This document shows positions 1 to 9,527 of a stretch of DNA of 64,000 nt, in pieces. Source of the stretch: Pseudomonadota bacterium (GTDB lineage Bacteria > Pseudomonadota > Gammaproteobacteria > Competibacterales > Competibacteraceae). Position 1 is the stretch's first letter. Each line of letters begins with the position of its first letter. Made by a program: the position numbers and the translations under genes. The notes under the pieces were generated by a model that saw only the letters and a program-made list of their open reading frames with translations, was not told the origin of the DNA and made no database searches. The stretch covers positions 1-64,000 of the forward strand of contig JAKLIY010000005.1 of the NCBI GenBank assembly GCA_022709365.1. Direction: 5' to 3'.

Positions 1-21
1 GTGCGGGCGCAACACTCCCTG

Positions 22-110
22 GTCTGAATCACGGATTCGCCGGATGGCACGGATTCCACGGAGGCGATCATCCGTGTCTTCCTTCAATCCGTTTAATCTG
101 TGATTCAGAC
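22..110. repeat. Imperfect inverted-repeat element
   Basis: The 16-base ends at 22-37 and 95-110 are inverted copies matching at 15 of 16 positions (GTCTGAATCACGGATT and the complement of AATCTGTGATTCAGAC). The 57 bases between them include a second motif related to 'atccgtg'. It looks like a dispersed intergenic palindromic element. No gene is seen inside it. Confidence 0.6.
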
Positions 111-150
111 ATTTTTCCTCTGGCGCGCGATCACCGGAAAATTCAAGGGG

Positions 151-240
151 ATGGTGTTTCCAGTTGTCATCTTCATGGCGTACTTCGCCGTGGTCATCGA
201 CTATTATCACCGCAAGGGTATGCGTTTGCGTCCCGCCTGA
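151..240 (+). CDS. Short hydrophobic open frame, possible gene remnant
   Basis: This 29-codon frame encodes a hydrophobic stretch (VVIFMAYFAVVI) followed by a basic tail. The frame stays open upstream to a stop at 94-96, so it could also start at GTG 100. There is no convincing ribosome-binding site. It could be the decayed 3' end of a membrane-protein gene cut by the adjacent repeat, or chance. I do not recognise a family. Confidence 0.2.
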   Translation: MVFPVVIFMAYFAVVIDYYHRKGMRLRPA

Positions 241-331
241 ATCGCCATAGGATTCGTGGGCGTTCTTTCGCCCGCTGAATCCTGCTAATCTGTCAGGAAA
301 ACCCGGTTCGACAAGCCAGGAGGAGGAGTTC

Positions 332-1408
332 ATGCCAGTCCGACACGTTCTTGTCGTCGATGATTCCAAATCTGCCCGATTGATGCTGCGCAAAATGCTG
401 CAAGGGTTCGGCATGACGGTAGATACTGCCGAATCTGGCGAAGAAGCACTGAATTATCTGCGCGATCGGCAGCCGGATGCGATCTTCATGGATCACACCA
501 TGCCCGGCATCGATGGTCTGACGGCGGTGCGACAGATCAAAAGTAATCCGGCGACCGCGACTATCCCGGTCGCTATGTATACTTCCAGGGATGAAGCCAA
601 CTATCGTGAGGAAGCCCGTGCAGCGGGGGCGATCGATGTATTGACCAAGCCGGCGATCCCGGAAATGCTCGGTGTGCTGCTCGAACGGATGCATCAGATG
701 CTCGACGCCGCCCCGGCTACTGTTCCCGCGCCAGCCACCGGCGAAACGGTCAGTATCGAATGGGTTGAGAAAATCGTCGTAGATAAGGCGGAATCGGTCT
801 TCTATGACGCGATTGAGTCGCAGGTGTTGCCGTTGCTCAATGATGTCATTGCCAAGCTGCGGCGGGAAATGGAAGCCAGTCAGGCGGCTGCCTGTAGTCA
901 GATTGCGACGAAAATCTGCGAGGAACGATTGGCGGCATGGCGTCCGCCCGAGGAGCAACACGGACCATTGTGGACTGAAGAAGCCCTGCAAACCCGATTG
1001 TTCCTGTTGCTGGACGAACGCCTGGAAGCATTCCGACGTGGGGAACAGGAGAATCTCCAAGTCTTGGTGAAAGATATAGCGTCTCAGGTGTGTCAGGGCC
1101 AGTTGCACGAGTTGTCTGAACGATTGGTCCGGCAATTAAGCACACGGTTTGCCGAGGCCGTGCGGAAAGCGGCTTCCGCGGCTCACGATGCAGCGGTCGA
1201 GGCGGCCCGGGAAACCGCACTGCAGGCAGTGGACGCAGCGGGCGCTGTCCATGCAGGCGAAAGCGCCACAGCAGCGAAGGAACAACCGGCCGTCCACCAG
1301 GAATGGGCCGATATCCAGCAGAATTTAATGCGACATATTTACTTAGCGGCGGTCGGCGCAGCGGCGGTCGGCATCGGCGCCGCCATACTGGTCTATGGGT
1401 TGCGGTGA
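332..1408 (+). CDS. CheY-like receiver protein with C-terminal membrane tail
   Basis: This 358-residue protein begins with a response-regulator receiver domain (about 1-125). Acidic residues are at D10-D11, the likely phospho-acceptor is D54 in FMDHTMPG, there is a Thr/Ser switch near residue 84, and a conserved Lys lies in LTKP near 107. The middle (140-320) is Ala- and charge-rich helix, probably coiled coil. The last 25 residues (LAAVGAAAVGIGAAILVYG) form one membrane span. There is no DNA-binding output domain, so signalling is probably by protein contact at the membrane. A strong AGGAGGAGG site precedes the ATG. It is the first gene of the co-directional run to 14042. Receiver identity is firm; the partner kinase and role are unknown. 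The tail anchor is inferred from hydrophobicity. Confidence 0.85.
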   Translation: MPVRHVLVVDDSKSARLMLRKMLQGFGMTVDTAESGEEALNYLRDRQPDAIFMDHTMPGIDGLTAVRQIKSNPATATIPVAMYTSRDEANYREEARAAGAIDVLTKPAIPEMLGVLLERMHQMLDAAPATVPAPATGETVSIEWVEKIVVDKAESVFYDAIESQVLPLLNDVIAKLRREMEASQAAACSQIATKICEERLAAWRPPEEQHGPLWTEEALQTRLFLLLDERLEAFRRGEQENLQVLVKDIASQVCQGQLHELSERLVRQLSTRFAEAVRKAASAAHDAAVEAARETALQAVDAAGAVHAGESATAAKEQPAVHQEWADIQQNLMRHIYLAAVGAAAVGIGAAILVYGLR

Positions 1409-1475
1409 GGAACGGGGTGCTCCGAAGCTGGACCGATGGGATGTCAGTCGATTAATAACAAGCGGATTCTGACTC

Positions 1476-2462
1476 ATGGCGGATATGATTTATTTAATCA
1501 TTGGAATAGTGGCTGGGCTGATCGTGGGCGGGGTCATTATTTACCTCGTGCCTTATCAGACCCTGAGAGGCAAATACGAGCAGACTCAGACGGAACTGAC
1601 CGAGATACAGGCTCGCAGTAATGAATTGCAAAGCGCCCTGCTCGAAGAACAGTCAAAGGGTTATCAGGGTCGCCAAACCATGTTGATGCGGCAGAAGCGG
1701 CTGGAGAGCGATTTGGCCGAGGCCAGCGAGCGGTATGCCGAACTGGAACGACAACACGCCGACTTTAAGTCACGAGGCGAGCAACAGTTGCAGGTGCAGC
1801 AACAGGAAGTGGTCCAATTACGTGAAACCATCTCGCGTCTGGAGCAAGATCGGATGGCGTTGCAAGATCGTTTCGCGCAGAAAGGTGCCGAGTGGGATGA
1901 GGAACGGCAAAGCCTGACCTTGCTCAGCAGTCAACTCGACGATCAGATGCAGGAGTTGTGCCGGGATAAAACGCAGTTAAGCACCCGACTCGAGCAGCAG
2001 CAGGAAGTCTGGGAGCGCGAGCGGCTGGCCTTGCAGATTCAAATGAATACGCTGGAAGATCACTTATCGTTGCAAAAAGCGCAGAGCGGATCAGGACAGT
2101 CGCCGGACGATGATCAGCGAATGGAACAACTGCGGGCTGAGGTCGAGGGGTTGCGTCAGCAACGCACTGCCTGGGAGGAAGAGCGGCAGCTCTTTCAGGG
2201 GCAGCTCAAGCGCTTGCAGGCCGAACGGCGGTCGTTGCGCACTCAAGTCGCACTGAGTTCCGGCGAATCGACAGATGAGGCGGAAAAGGAAGCGCGGGAG
2301 TTGCGTCGGCAATTGGAGGAAGCCCAGCAGGAACGCCAGATGTTGCAGAGGAAGTTGGCGGCGCAAGACCAACTGGCCAAACAGAAATATGGCGCGCTGG
2401 AGGCCGAAATCGAGCAATTGATGGAACGGCTGTTGCGCGAGCAGCGCGGGCCAGCCAGTTAA
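1476..2462 (+). CDS. Membrane-anchored coiled-coil protein
   Basis: The 328-residue product has an N-terminal membrane span (about residues 5-27, IYLIIGIVAGLIVGGVIIYL). After that almost all of it is Glu/Gln/Arg/Leu-rich heptad sequence, broken near residue 205 by a short Gly/Ser/Asp stretch. This is a long rod facing the cytoplasm, as in many scaffold proteins. No enzymatic motif is visible. It lies 67 bases after the receiver gene and 26 bases before the SrfB homologue, so it probably belongs to the same operon. I do not recognise a named family. A structural or scaffolding role for the SrfB/SrfC proteins is inference. Confidence 0.75.
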   Translation: MADMIYLIIGIVAGLIVGGVIIYLVPYQTLRGKYEQTQTELTEIQARSNELQSALLEEQSKGYQGRQTMLMRQKRLESDLAEASERYAELERQHADFKSRGEQQLQVQQQEVVQLRETISRLEQDRMALQDRFAQKGAEWDEERQSLTLLSSQLDDQMQELCRDKTQLSTRLEQQQEVWERERLALQIQMNTLEDHLSLQKAQSGSGQSPDDDQRMEQLRAEVEGLRQQRTAWEEERQLFQGQLKRLQAERRSLRTQVALSSGESTDEAEKEARELRRQLEEAQQERQMLQRKLAAQDQLAKQKYGALEAEIEQLMERLLREQRGPAS

Positions 2463-2488
2463 GCCGTTGAACCCCGAAGGAGGCAGAC

Positions 2489-5416
2489 ATGCTGGCGAAA
2501 CTCCGGCCATGGAGTCCACTTGTTAACCTGATTCCGAACACCGCTATTCAGTTTTTGGATTTCGGTTTTAATTTGAACGAAGTCCGGCTGTCGCGGGCGT
2601 TTTTGACGGCGGCCAGCGTGGAGGGGCGTCCAATCCTCATTCCCCTGTACGCCGACGATGCCAGCGGCCAGTTTGCCGCCCGCGACGGTCAACCGGTCAA
2701 ACCGGAACAGGTTTATTCGCTCAACGCGGCCAAGGCAGCCGTCATTTTCGACCGGGTTTGGCTACCGATCCCTTTCCTGCGCATCCGCGAGCGACAACCC
2801 GATGGCGATCATCGCTTTGACAATGGACCAATCAACTGGGCGCGGGCGCGGTTGCTGGAATTGCCAGCGCCTGACGCCGAGGGTCATACCCACCGAGTGA
2901 CGCTGGCTTTTGACACCCAATTGCTGCCGACCCGTGAAGGCCGACCCTATCTCGCCCCCAGTCCACAGGATATGCAATCCGGCGAGGAATTCGCCCTGAG
3001 CGACGCCGAGGACGATACCGGAGCCTTCCTGGAGCAGGAATGGGTGCGGGAGTGGCTGCATCAACACTTTCATGCCTACGAACGGCGGCGGCGCGCTCCG
3101 CGCCGGGTGGACGAGGCGGAATTGCGCGCCAGTCCGGATGCTCAGGCGGCCTGGTTGACCGTGTTAACTTTATTGCGGAAGACGGTAACGCCGCCACGCC
3201 TGCGCTTTACCTTCGTCGATGATGGCCCGACGGCTCGACTTAACCAGCCGGTGGATGTCGATCTGGTGCTGGATATCGGCAATTCCCGCACCTGCGGGAT
3301 GCTGATGGAAACCAGCGGCGACGCGCCGGTGGATATGAATGACAGCTATCGACTGGAATTGCGCGATCTGAGCCGCCCGGAACAGGTGTATAACGAGCCG
3401 TTTCCCAGCCGGATCGAATTCGCTCGCAGCGCGTTCGGCGATGAAAAGCTGTCCCGGCGCAGTGGCCGGAGTAGCGCCTTTCTATGGCCAACCGTGACCC
3501 GGGTCGGCTTCGAGGCCCAGGCGCTGTCCTATTTCAGCCATGGCGCGGAAGGCAGCACGGGCCTGTCCAGTCCCAAGCGCTATCTGTGGGATACCGACCC
3601 GCGCTATCACGCCTGGCGGTTTAATCCCGGCTCAGACCACGCCGGTGACAGTGGTCCGGTGACCACCGGTCCCTTTGTCGGCCATTTGCGTGAAGACGGT
3701 GAAGAACTGACGCCAGGGGAACCGCCCGCAGTAACGGCGCTGTTTTCACGCGGGGCGTTGATGAGTTTCTTCGTCGCCGAGGTGCTGCTGCAAGCGTTTG
3801 TGCAGGCCAATTCCCCGGCCCGCCGCTCCGAGCGGGTCTATTTGGAAGCGCCGCGCCGGTTGCGGCGGGTGATTCTGACTCTGCCGACCGCCATGCCACT
3901 GGCCGAGCGTAAACTGTTTTCGCGCCGGGTGAATACCGCCATTCGCCTGACCTGGCGAGCGCTGGGCCTGGATGAAGGGCAGGCGCCAGAACCTTTTATG
4001 CAGTGGGATGAGGCGACCGGCACGCAGATCGTGTTTCTCTACAACGAGGTCAAGCACAACTTCCAAGGCGATGCCGCGCTGTTTTTCCAGGTCTTCGGGC
4101 GTGTTCGGGAAGGTTATGGGGAAACGCCCAGCCTGCGGTTGGCCAGCATTGATATCGGCGGCGGCACCACTGATCTGATCATCGCCACTTATCAACTGGA
4201 AGGCGGCACGGCGCTTAGACCGACGCAGGAATTCCGTGAAGGCTTCAACATTGCTGGCGATGACGTGCTATGCGGGTTGATTGAACGCAACGTCCTGCCG
4301 ACCTTGCTGGATGCCATTCGCCACAGCGGCGCGGCCAACGCCGAGGAATTACTGGCGCGGTTGCTGGGCGCCAATCGTGGCGATCAGGCCGAACGCGATC
4401 GGACGCTGCGCCGCCAGTTCGCCAGTCAGGTGGCCTTGCCGTTGGCGCTGGCGATGCTGCAACGGTATGAGAACGCCGATCTCAGCACCGGCAACGAGGC
4501 GATCACGCTCAAACTGGCGGATGTCTACCCGTCAGATACCCAACCTCACAAGCAAGTAGTCGCGTTTTTGGAGGACGCAGTACACGCGGCGGGCGGTCAG
4601 GGGTTTACGTTAGCCGAAGTGGCTTTCTCGACCACGATGCTGGCGATTGACACGACGGTGCGCCGCATCCTCGGTCAGGTCCTCAGCGACCTGTGCGAAG
4701 TGGCGTATCTCTATGATTGCGATTACCTATTGATTTCGGGACGGCCCTGCCGGCTGCCGGCGGTGCAGGCGGCCATTCTGGCGAAACTCCCCGTCCCGCC
4801 CGACCGGATTGTTAGCCTGCACACCTACCGGGTCGGCGACTGGTATCCGTTCCGCTCGGTGGGTGGGCGGCTCACCGATCCCAAAACGACCGCGGCGGTG
4901 GGAGCGATGGTTTGCGCGTTGTCGGAAGGGCAGTTGTACAAGTTCAATCTGCGCAGCCGCGAACTGGGGATGAAATCCACCGCCCGCTTTATCGGCGTAC
5001 TCCAGCAGACCGGGCGGTTGAAGCAGGACGATGTGTTATTCGCCAATCTGGAATTGGAAGATCGCAACACCCGGTTACCGGAAGCAACTTTTGATTTTTA
5101 TGCGCCGGTGTTTCTCGGCTTCCGGCAATTAAACGTCGAGCGCTGGCCAGCCTCGCCGCTGTACCGCATCACCTTCACCCATCCTCAAGACGCCCGCACC
5201 AAGGCCTTGCCACTCAAGGTCACGCTCGAACGGGCTACCGATGAAAACGTCGATCTGGATTTCAAGGTGATTGCCGTAGCCGATGCCGACGGTAATCAGC
5301 AGCCAACCGGCATAACGTTACTGAAATTGCAGACCCTGAAAGATGAATACGGCTACTGGATGGACACCGGTATCTTCTCGATTTCCACTTGGCCCGGCGA
5401 TGCGCCGCGCCGCTAA
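2489..5416 (+). CDS. srfB: SrfB-family protein (actin/Hsp70-fold ATPase-like)
   Basis: At 975 residues it matches the usual size of the SrfB virulence-factor family, named for SsrB-regulated factors in Salmonella. The N-terminus (VNLIPNTAIQFLDFGF) is typical of the family. Two actin/Hsp70 phosphate-binding loops are visible: DIGNSRT at 262-268 and DIGGGTTD at 555-562. It probably binds ATP. Downstream loops (LISGRPCRLPAVQ near 748) fit an adenosine-binding region. A GGAGG site lies just upstream of the ATG. SrfB has been linked to virulence and, with SrfA and SrfC, to a tripartite complex in enteric bacteria; its molecular job is not settled. Family assignment is strong. ATPase activity is inferred from the motifs. 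Confidence 0.88.
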   Translation: MLAKLRPWSPLVNLIPNTAIQFLDFGFNLNEVRLSRAFLTAASVEGRPILIPLYADDASGQFAARDGQPVKPEQVYSLNAAKAAVIFDRVWLPIPFLRIRERQPDGDHRFDNGPINWARARLLELPAPDAEGHTHRVTLAFDTQLLPTREGRPYLAPSPQDMQSGEEFALSDAEDDTGAFLEQEWVREWLHQHFHAYERRRRAPRRVDEAELRASPDAQAAWLTVLTLLRKTVTPPRLRFTFVDDGPTARLNQPVDVDLVLDIGNSRTCGMLMETSGDAPVDMNDSYRLELRDLSRPEQVYNEPFPSRIEFARSAFGDEKLSRRSGRSSAFLWPTVTRVGFEAQALSYFSHGAEGSTGLSSPKRYLWDTDPRYHAWRFNPGSDHAGDSGPVTTGPFVGHLREDGEELTPGEPPAVTALFSRGALMSFFVAEVLLQAFVQANSPARRSERVYLEAPRRLRRVILTLPTAMPLAERKLFSRRVNTAIRLTWRALGLDEGQAPEPFMQWDEATGTQIVFLYNEVKHNFQGDAALFFQVFGRVREGYGETPSLRLASIDIGGGTTDLIIATYQLEGGTALRPTQEFREGFNIAGDDVLCGLIERNVLPTLLDAIRHSGAANAEELLARLLGANRGDQAERDRTLRRQFASQVALPLALAMLQRYENADLSTGNEAITLKLADVYPSDTQPHKQVVAFLEDAVHAAGGQGFTLAEVAFSTTMLAIDTTVRRILGQVLSDLCEVAYLYDCDYLLISGRPCRLPAVQAAILAKLPVPPDRIVSLHTYRVGDWYPFRSVGGRLTDPKTTAAVGAMVCALSEGQLYKFNLRSRELGMKSTARFIGVLQQTGRLKQDDVLFANLELEDRNTRLPEATFDFYAPVFLGFRQLNVERWPASPLYRITFTHPQDARTKALPLKVTLERATDENVDLDFKVIAVADADGNQQPTGITLLKLQTLKDEYGYWMDTGIFSISTWPGDAPRR

Positions 5417-5430
5417 TCCTTGAATTCCGA

Positions 5431-6051
5431 ATGACCCACACGGTTCTCCATCCCAGTCTGCAAAGGCCGCTGGCCGCACATCGGCACTTATTGCGCTTGT
5501 TGAGCTTGCTGATTTTTCTACCCATGGCAGGCATGATGGTGTTTGCTATGGCGACGGCCCTGCATGGCGACACGTTAGGCGATTTACTGTTGTTGGCGTT
5601 GATCGGCGGGATCGTGCTGGTGATGGTAGTTTCGCTGGGAGGCTTGTTGGCGTGGCTGAATCATTGGACGACGCAGCGCTTGCTCGACGCCAACCGCCTG
5701 TTGCTGGAAAGCTCTCCGATAACGGCGCGATTGACGCCGACCGATTTCAACAGCAAGCAGGGGATGCTCATGGCGGTGCATTGCCTTGACCCGCGTGCCG
5801 TGGACGGAACCGGTTATATTCTCATCGAACCCTATTTAAGCCGGAGCCGTCCGCCGCCCGAAGACATCACCGTCCAATTGTACTGTCAGGATTTGCAGCC
5901 GGGCTGTCAGGTGGTTGCGTTACAGGAGGGCAACACCCTGCTGGGCAAGTCCGTGGATCGCCAGCAATACCTTCGTCAGCGGCGCTGGATGATGATAGCG
6001 CTGGTCGCAGCAGCATTGCTGGCGGTTATCGTGGTGTTTTTGGAAAGGTAG
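5431..6051 (+). CDS. Small three-span membrane protein
   Basis: I start this gene at ATG 5431, 14 bases after the srfB stop; an in-frame ATG at 5389 would overlap srfB. The 206-residue product has hydrophobic segments near residues 21-43, 51-73 and 186-204, with a soluble domain of about 110 residues between the second and third. The soluble part contains several Cys residues (one each near 118, 150 and 157) but no motif I know. Its position between srfB and the srfC-like gene suggests a membrane partner for that complex. Confidence 0.7.
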   Translation: MTHTVLHPSLQRPLAAHRHLLRLLSLLIFLPMAGMMVFAMATALHGDTLGDLLLLALIGGIVLVMVVSLGGLLAWLNHWTTQRLLDANRLLLESSPITARLTPTDFNSKQGMLMAVHCLDPRAVDGTGYILIEPYLSRSRPPPEDITVQLYCQDLQPGCQVVALQEGNTLLGKSVDRQQYLRQRRWMMIALVAAALLAVIVVFLER

Positions 6052-6108
6052 TGTCTTTCTGCAACTCATCAAAATAGCTGTACCGCTACTTACGAGAGGG
6101 AACCCGCT

Positions 6109-9100
6109 GTGTTGACATTCCAGGCCGGTCAAAACTTTTCCCTGAGCCAGAAAACTCCCGGTATCCAGCAAGTGGATCTGGACCTGAGCTGGGAACCTGC
6201 GGAGGGTCCCTGGATGCTGGACGCCAGCGCCTTTGCCTTGACTGCCGAGGGCAAGGTACGCAATGACGGGGACTTTATTTTCTACAATCAGCCTGCCCTG
6301 GCCGACGGAGGCATCGACCTTGAGCAGGAGGGTCGGCGCTTCGCAGTGCGTCTCGCGGAACTGCCTGCCGACATTATCCGGATCGCCATCGCCGTCACCC
6401 TGGAGGCGGGAAACGGTGAGACTTTCGCGGCCCTGCGCCAGGTACGGCTGGAACTGCGCGACGGTGACAGCCAGACCGGCATCGCCAGTTTCACGCTGGG
6501 CACCGTCGGCATGACCGAGACCGCGATCATCATGGGCGAACTCTACCGGCGTGCATCAGAATGGAAATTCCGGGCGCTCGGTCAGGGTTTTGCCGGCGGC
6601 CTGGCGGCGTTGGCGGGGAATTTTGGTGTCGATGTCAGTGATGAAGCCGGCGCAGCGTCGCCCGTACCACCGCCCGCTGCCCCAGAAGCATCACCTCAAC
6701 CTGCGCCTGCCCCATTAACGCCTATCCCGGAGCTAGCCCGCGCTGAACCGGTGGCGTCCCCCTACCCCAGCCCTCCACCACCGGAGAGGAGGGAGCCTGA
6801 AGTTTTGCCGACGGCCCCCGTTGCTTCTACCGACCAACTCAGCGCCCTGTGCCGCGAGCTGGAGCAGGTCGGCAACGGTTTCCTGACCTGGATCGACGAG
6901 CATCCCGACCGAGTGGGGCAGGAGAAAGCCGGTCTGACCAAGGAATTTCGCCGCCTCACCGCCCTGGCCCGGCGGCTGGATCAGGCGGTGCAACGCCCGA
7001 TGTGCGCCGGAGTATTTGGTCCCAGCCAATCCGGCAAGTCCTACCTAATTTCGGCCTTGGCGCGCAAGGGTAATGCGCCGCTGCTGGCAGATTTCGCCGG
7101 ACAAAAAATTGACTTTATCCGCGACATCAATCCGGAAGGCGGGCGGGAATCCACCGGCCTGGTGACGCGCTTCACCCTGCAAACTACGCCCGGCGCGACG
7201 CCTGCCGCTCCGGTGCAAATGCGGCTGTTGACCCAGACCGATCTGGTCAAGATGCTCGGCAACACCTATTACGCTGATTGCGATCACAGCGACGACGAGC
7301 CGCTGACGCAGAGTCAGTTGAATGAGCTGCTGTCCAGTTTGACCCCGGCAGCGCAGGCGACGCCGACCGATCCGCTGAATGCCGAGGATATATTTGACCT
7401 GCAAGCCTATTTTGAGCGGTATTTCAAAGGCCAGGAGCGGGTGCGGGTGCTGCGGCATGGTTACTGGGAACAGGCTGCGCAACTGGCCCCCCGGCTGCGC
7501 ATTCAAGATCGGGCCAGACTATTTAGCGTTATCTGGGGCGATGTGGAAGCCTTCAGCCAGCTTTACCTCCGGTTATATAACGGTTTGCAGGGTTTGAACT
7601 TCGCCACCGAGGCCCAAGCCGGACTGGAGGCGCTGATTCCCCGTGAACAAAGTATCATCGACGTGCAAACCCTCAAGGGCCTGGGAACGGGCGGCGGTGG
7701 GACATTGACCCTCATCGGGAACAATGGCGCACGGGTGACCTTGCCGCGCAGCGAGGTCACGGCGTTGATTGCGGAATTGCGCATCGTCATCAGCGAGCAG
7801 CCCTGGGATTTCTTCCAGCACACCGACCTGCTCGACTTCCCCGGTGCTCGTTCCCGTGAGCAGATCAAGGAGTTGCCGACGTTTTTGCAAGGCCAGGACG
7901 CCCTGCAAAGCCTGTTTCTGCGCGGCAAGGTGGCCTATCTGTTCGAGCGCTATTGCGCGGAACAGGAATTGACCAGCATGTTGCTGTGTATCGGCCCCAG
8001 CAATCAGGAGGTCAAGACCCTGCCGGAGATGGTGTATGACTGGATCGCCAGCACCCACGGCGCCACCCCGGAACTGCGTGCGCAACAACCGACCGCGCTG
8101 TTCCTGGTGCTGACCAAGTTCGACATGGAGTTTGAGGAGAAAGCCGGCGAACGCTCCCCGGAAGGCCGCTGGACGACCCGGCTGGAAAGCTCCCTGCTCA
8201 ACTTCTTCGGCAAGCAGCATGAATGGCCGCGCCAGTGGGATACGCAGGGTGGTTTCCGCAACAGCTACTGGCTGCGCAATCCCAATTTCAAGGCCAAGCA
8301 CATGTTCGATTACAGCGAACAGGGCCGGGAAACCGGTATTCGTCCCGGCGAAAAGTCGCGGATTGAAATGTTCCGCGCCGCCTTTCTCCAGGATCAGCAC
8401 GCCAACCGTCATTTCCGCAACCCGTTGGAAGCCTGGGAAGCGGGTTTTGCCCTCAACGATGGTGGCATTACCTATCTGGCGCAAAACCTGCGCCCGCTGT
8501 GCAATCCTGAACTCAAGCGTCGGCAATTGACTGGGCAGGCGGCACAACTGCGTTCGCAGATGGCCGAACGCATCGATCATTACCATGTCAGCGACAATCC
8601 GGAACTGGAACTGGAAAAGCGGCTGGAAGCAGCGCGACTGGTGGCGGCCCGCCTGATCGATTGCGCCGGTGAACAGCGTTTCGGCGAACTGTTGCGGGCC
8701 TTGCAGACTGACAGCGACGATCTGGAGGGTATTTACTATCGCATCGAGACCCGGGTGCCGGATGAGAAGCAGGTGGTCGGTGGACCGACGATTGGCGCGG
8801 CGGTGGATACGCAGAAGATGAAAACGCTGTTGGGTCTGAGTACGCCGGCGGGTGCCAGTGAAGAAATGCGCAAGGATGACGCCGCCCTGTTTGCCCGCGA
8901 GACGGTAGCGGAATGGATGCAGGATTTGCAGGATTTAAGCGGCGACCCCTCGCGCTGCGATTATTACCGGGTGCCGCCGGCGCTGATGGCGGAATTCGTC
9001 AAGGAACTGATCAGCGGGGCGCAACGGCTCAAGCTGGAAGAACGGATTGTGGCGCAGACCCGACAGGTAACCGGTTTTCGCATGAAGTTCGAGCAGATTG

Positions 9101-9426
9101 TGACGTTGCCGGCCCGGTTGACCGCCAACCTGCTTAATGGCTATGTCGATTTCCTGGGCTATAACGCGCTGGCGCTGGATAAGCGGCCCTTGCTGGCGCT
9201 GGAGAGCGGTCCTCGTCCCGTCTTCCCGCCCCGGCCCGCGCCACAGGGCGGCCCGCAGTTGAGCGAACAGCAGTCCACCTACGATCAGGATTATTACACC
9301 GACTGGATTCGCGCCTATTTGGACCTGGTGGAGCGCAACGCCCGGTTTCATGACGGCGCGGAAGTCGATTTAGCGGCTAACCGGCGATTGGGCGAATTGC
9401 TGGCGCGGTTGCGGGCAGCAGGCTGA
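6109..9426 (+). CDS. srfC: TerD domain fused to SrfC-like P-loop GTPase
   Basis: This 1105-residue protein starts at GTG 6109, with a GAGAGGG site upstream. Residues 1-185 are a TerD domain: LDASAF, the acidic loop NDGDFIFYN, the TETAIIMGELYRR segment and WKFRALGQGFAGGLAALA are all close to TerD/TerE tellurite-stress proteins. One calcium-site acidic residue of the usual DxDLD motif seems lost (PWMLD). A Pro-rich linker (190-235) leads to a SrfC-type domain with G1 loop GPSQSGKS at 304-311, G3 motif DFPG at 576-579 and G4 motif TKFD at 669-672, so a GTPase is likely. Enteric SrfC proteins usually begin close to the P-loop region, so the TerD fusion is unusual. It joins the srf locus to calcium-dependent Ter stress systems. 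Domain calls are firm; function is inference. Confidence 0.85.
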   Translation: MLTFQAGQNFSLSQKTPGIQQVDLDLSWEPAEGPWMLDASAFALTAEGKVRNDGDFIFYNQPALADGGIDLEQEGRRFAVRLAELPADIIRIAIAVTLEAGNGETFAALRQVRLELRDGDSQTGIASFTLGTVGMTETAIIMGELYRRASEWKFRALGQGFAGGLAALAGNFGVDVSDEAGAASPVPPPAAPEASPQPAPAPLTPIPELARAEPVASPYPSPPPPERREPEVLPTAPVASTDQLSALCRELEQVGNGFLTWIDEHPDRVGQEKAGLTKEFRRLTALARRLDQAVQRPMCAGVFGPSQSGKSYLISALARKGNAPLLADFAGQKIDFIRDINPEGGRESTGLVTRFTLQTTPGATPAAPVQMRLLTQTDLVKMLGNTYYADCDHSDDEPLTQSQLNELLSSLTPAAQATPTDPLNAEDIFDLQAYFERYFKGQERVRVLRHGYWEQAAQLAPRLRIQDRARLFSVIWGDVEAFSQLYLRLYNGLQGLNFATEAQAGLEALIPREQSIIDVQTLKGLGTGGGGTLTLIGNNGARVTLPRSEVTALIAELRIVISEQPWDFFQHTDLLDFPGARSREQIKELPTFLQGQDALQSLFLRGKVAYLFERYCAEQELTSMLLCIGPSNQEVKTLPEMVYDWIASTHGATPELRAQQPTALFLVLTKFDMEFEEKAGERSPEGRWTTRLESSLLNFFGKQHEWPRQWDTQGGFRNSYWLRNPNFKAKHMFDYSEQGRETGIRPGEKSRIEMFRAAFLQDQHANRHFRNPLEAWEAGFALNDGGITYLAQNLRPLCNPELKRRQLTGQAAQLRSQMAERIDHYHVSDNPELELEKRLEAARLVAARLIDCAGEQRFGELLRALQTDSDDLEGIYYRIETRVPDEKQVVGGPTIGAAVDTQKMKTLLGLSTPAGASEEMRKDDAALFARETVAEWMQDLQDLSGDPSRCDYYRVPPALMAEFVKELISGAQRLKLEERIVAQTRQVTGFRMKFEQIVTLPARLTANLLNGYVDFLGYNALALDKRPLLALESGPRPVFPPRPAPQGGPQLSEQQSTYDQDYYTDWIRAYLDLVERNARFHDGAEVDLAANRRLGELLARLRAAG

Positions 9427-9527
9427 GAAACCGCCGCGAAGAACCGACTCAACCGGTCTACAATAAGAGGCAGAGGAAGCGCTGTATCCCCGTTTTTCGC
9501 TGTTCGCCCGGTTTCCTGGAGATCCTG

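Noticed and set aside
257-272. Hairpin GGGCGTTCTTTCGCCC as a terminator
   Set aside because: A five-base stem without a following T-run; too weak to call.
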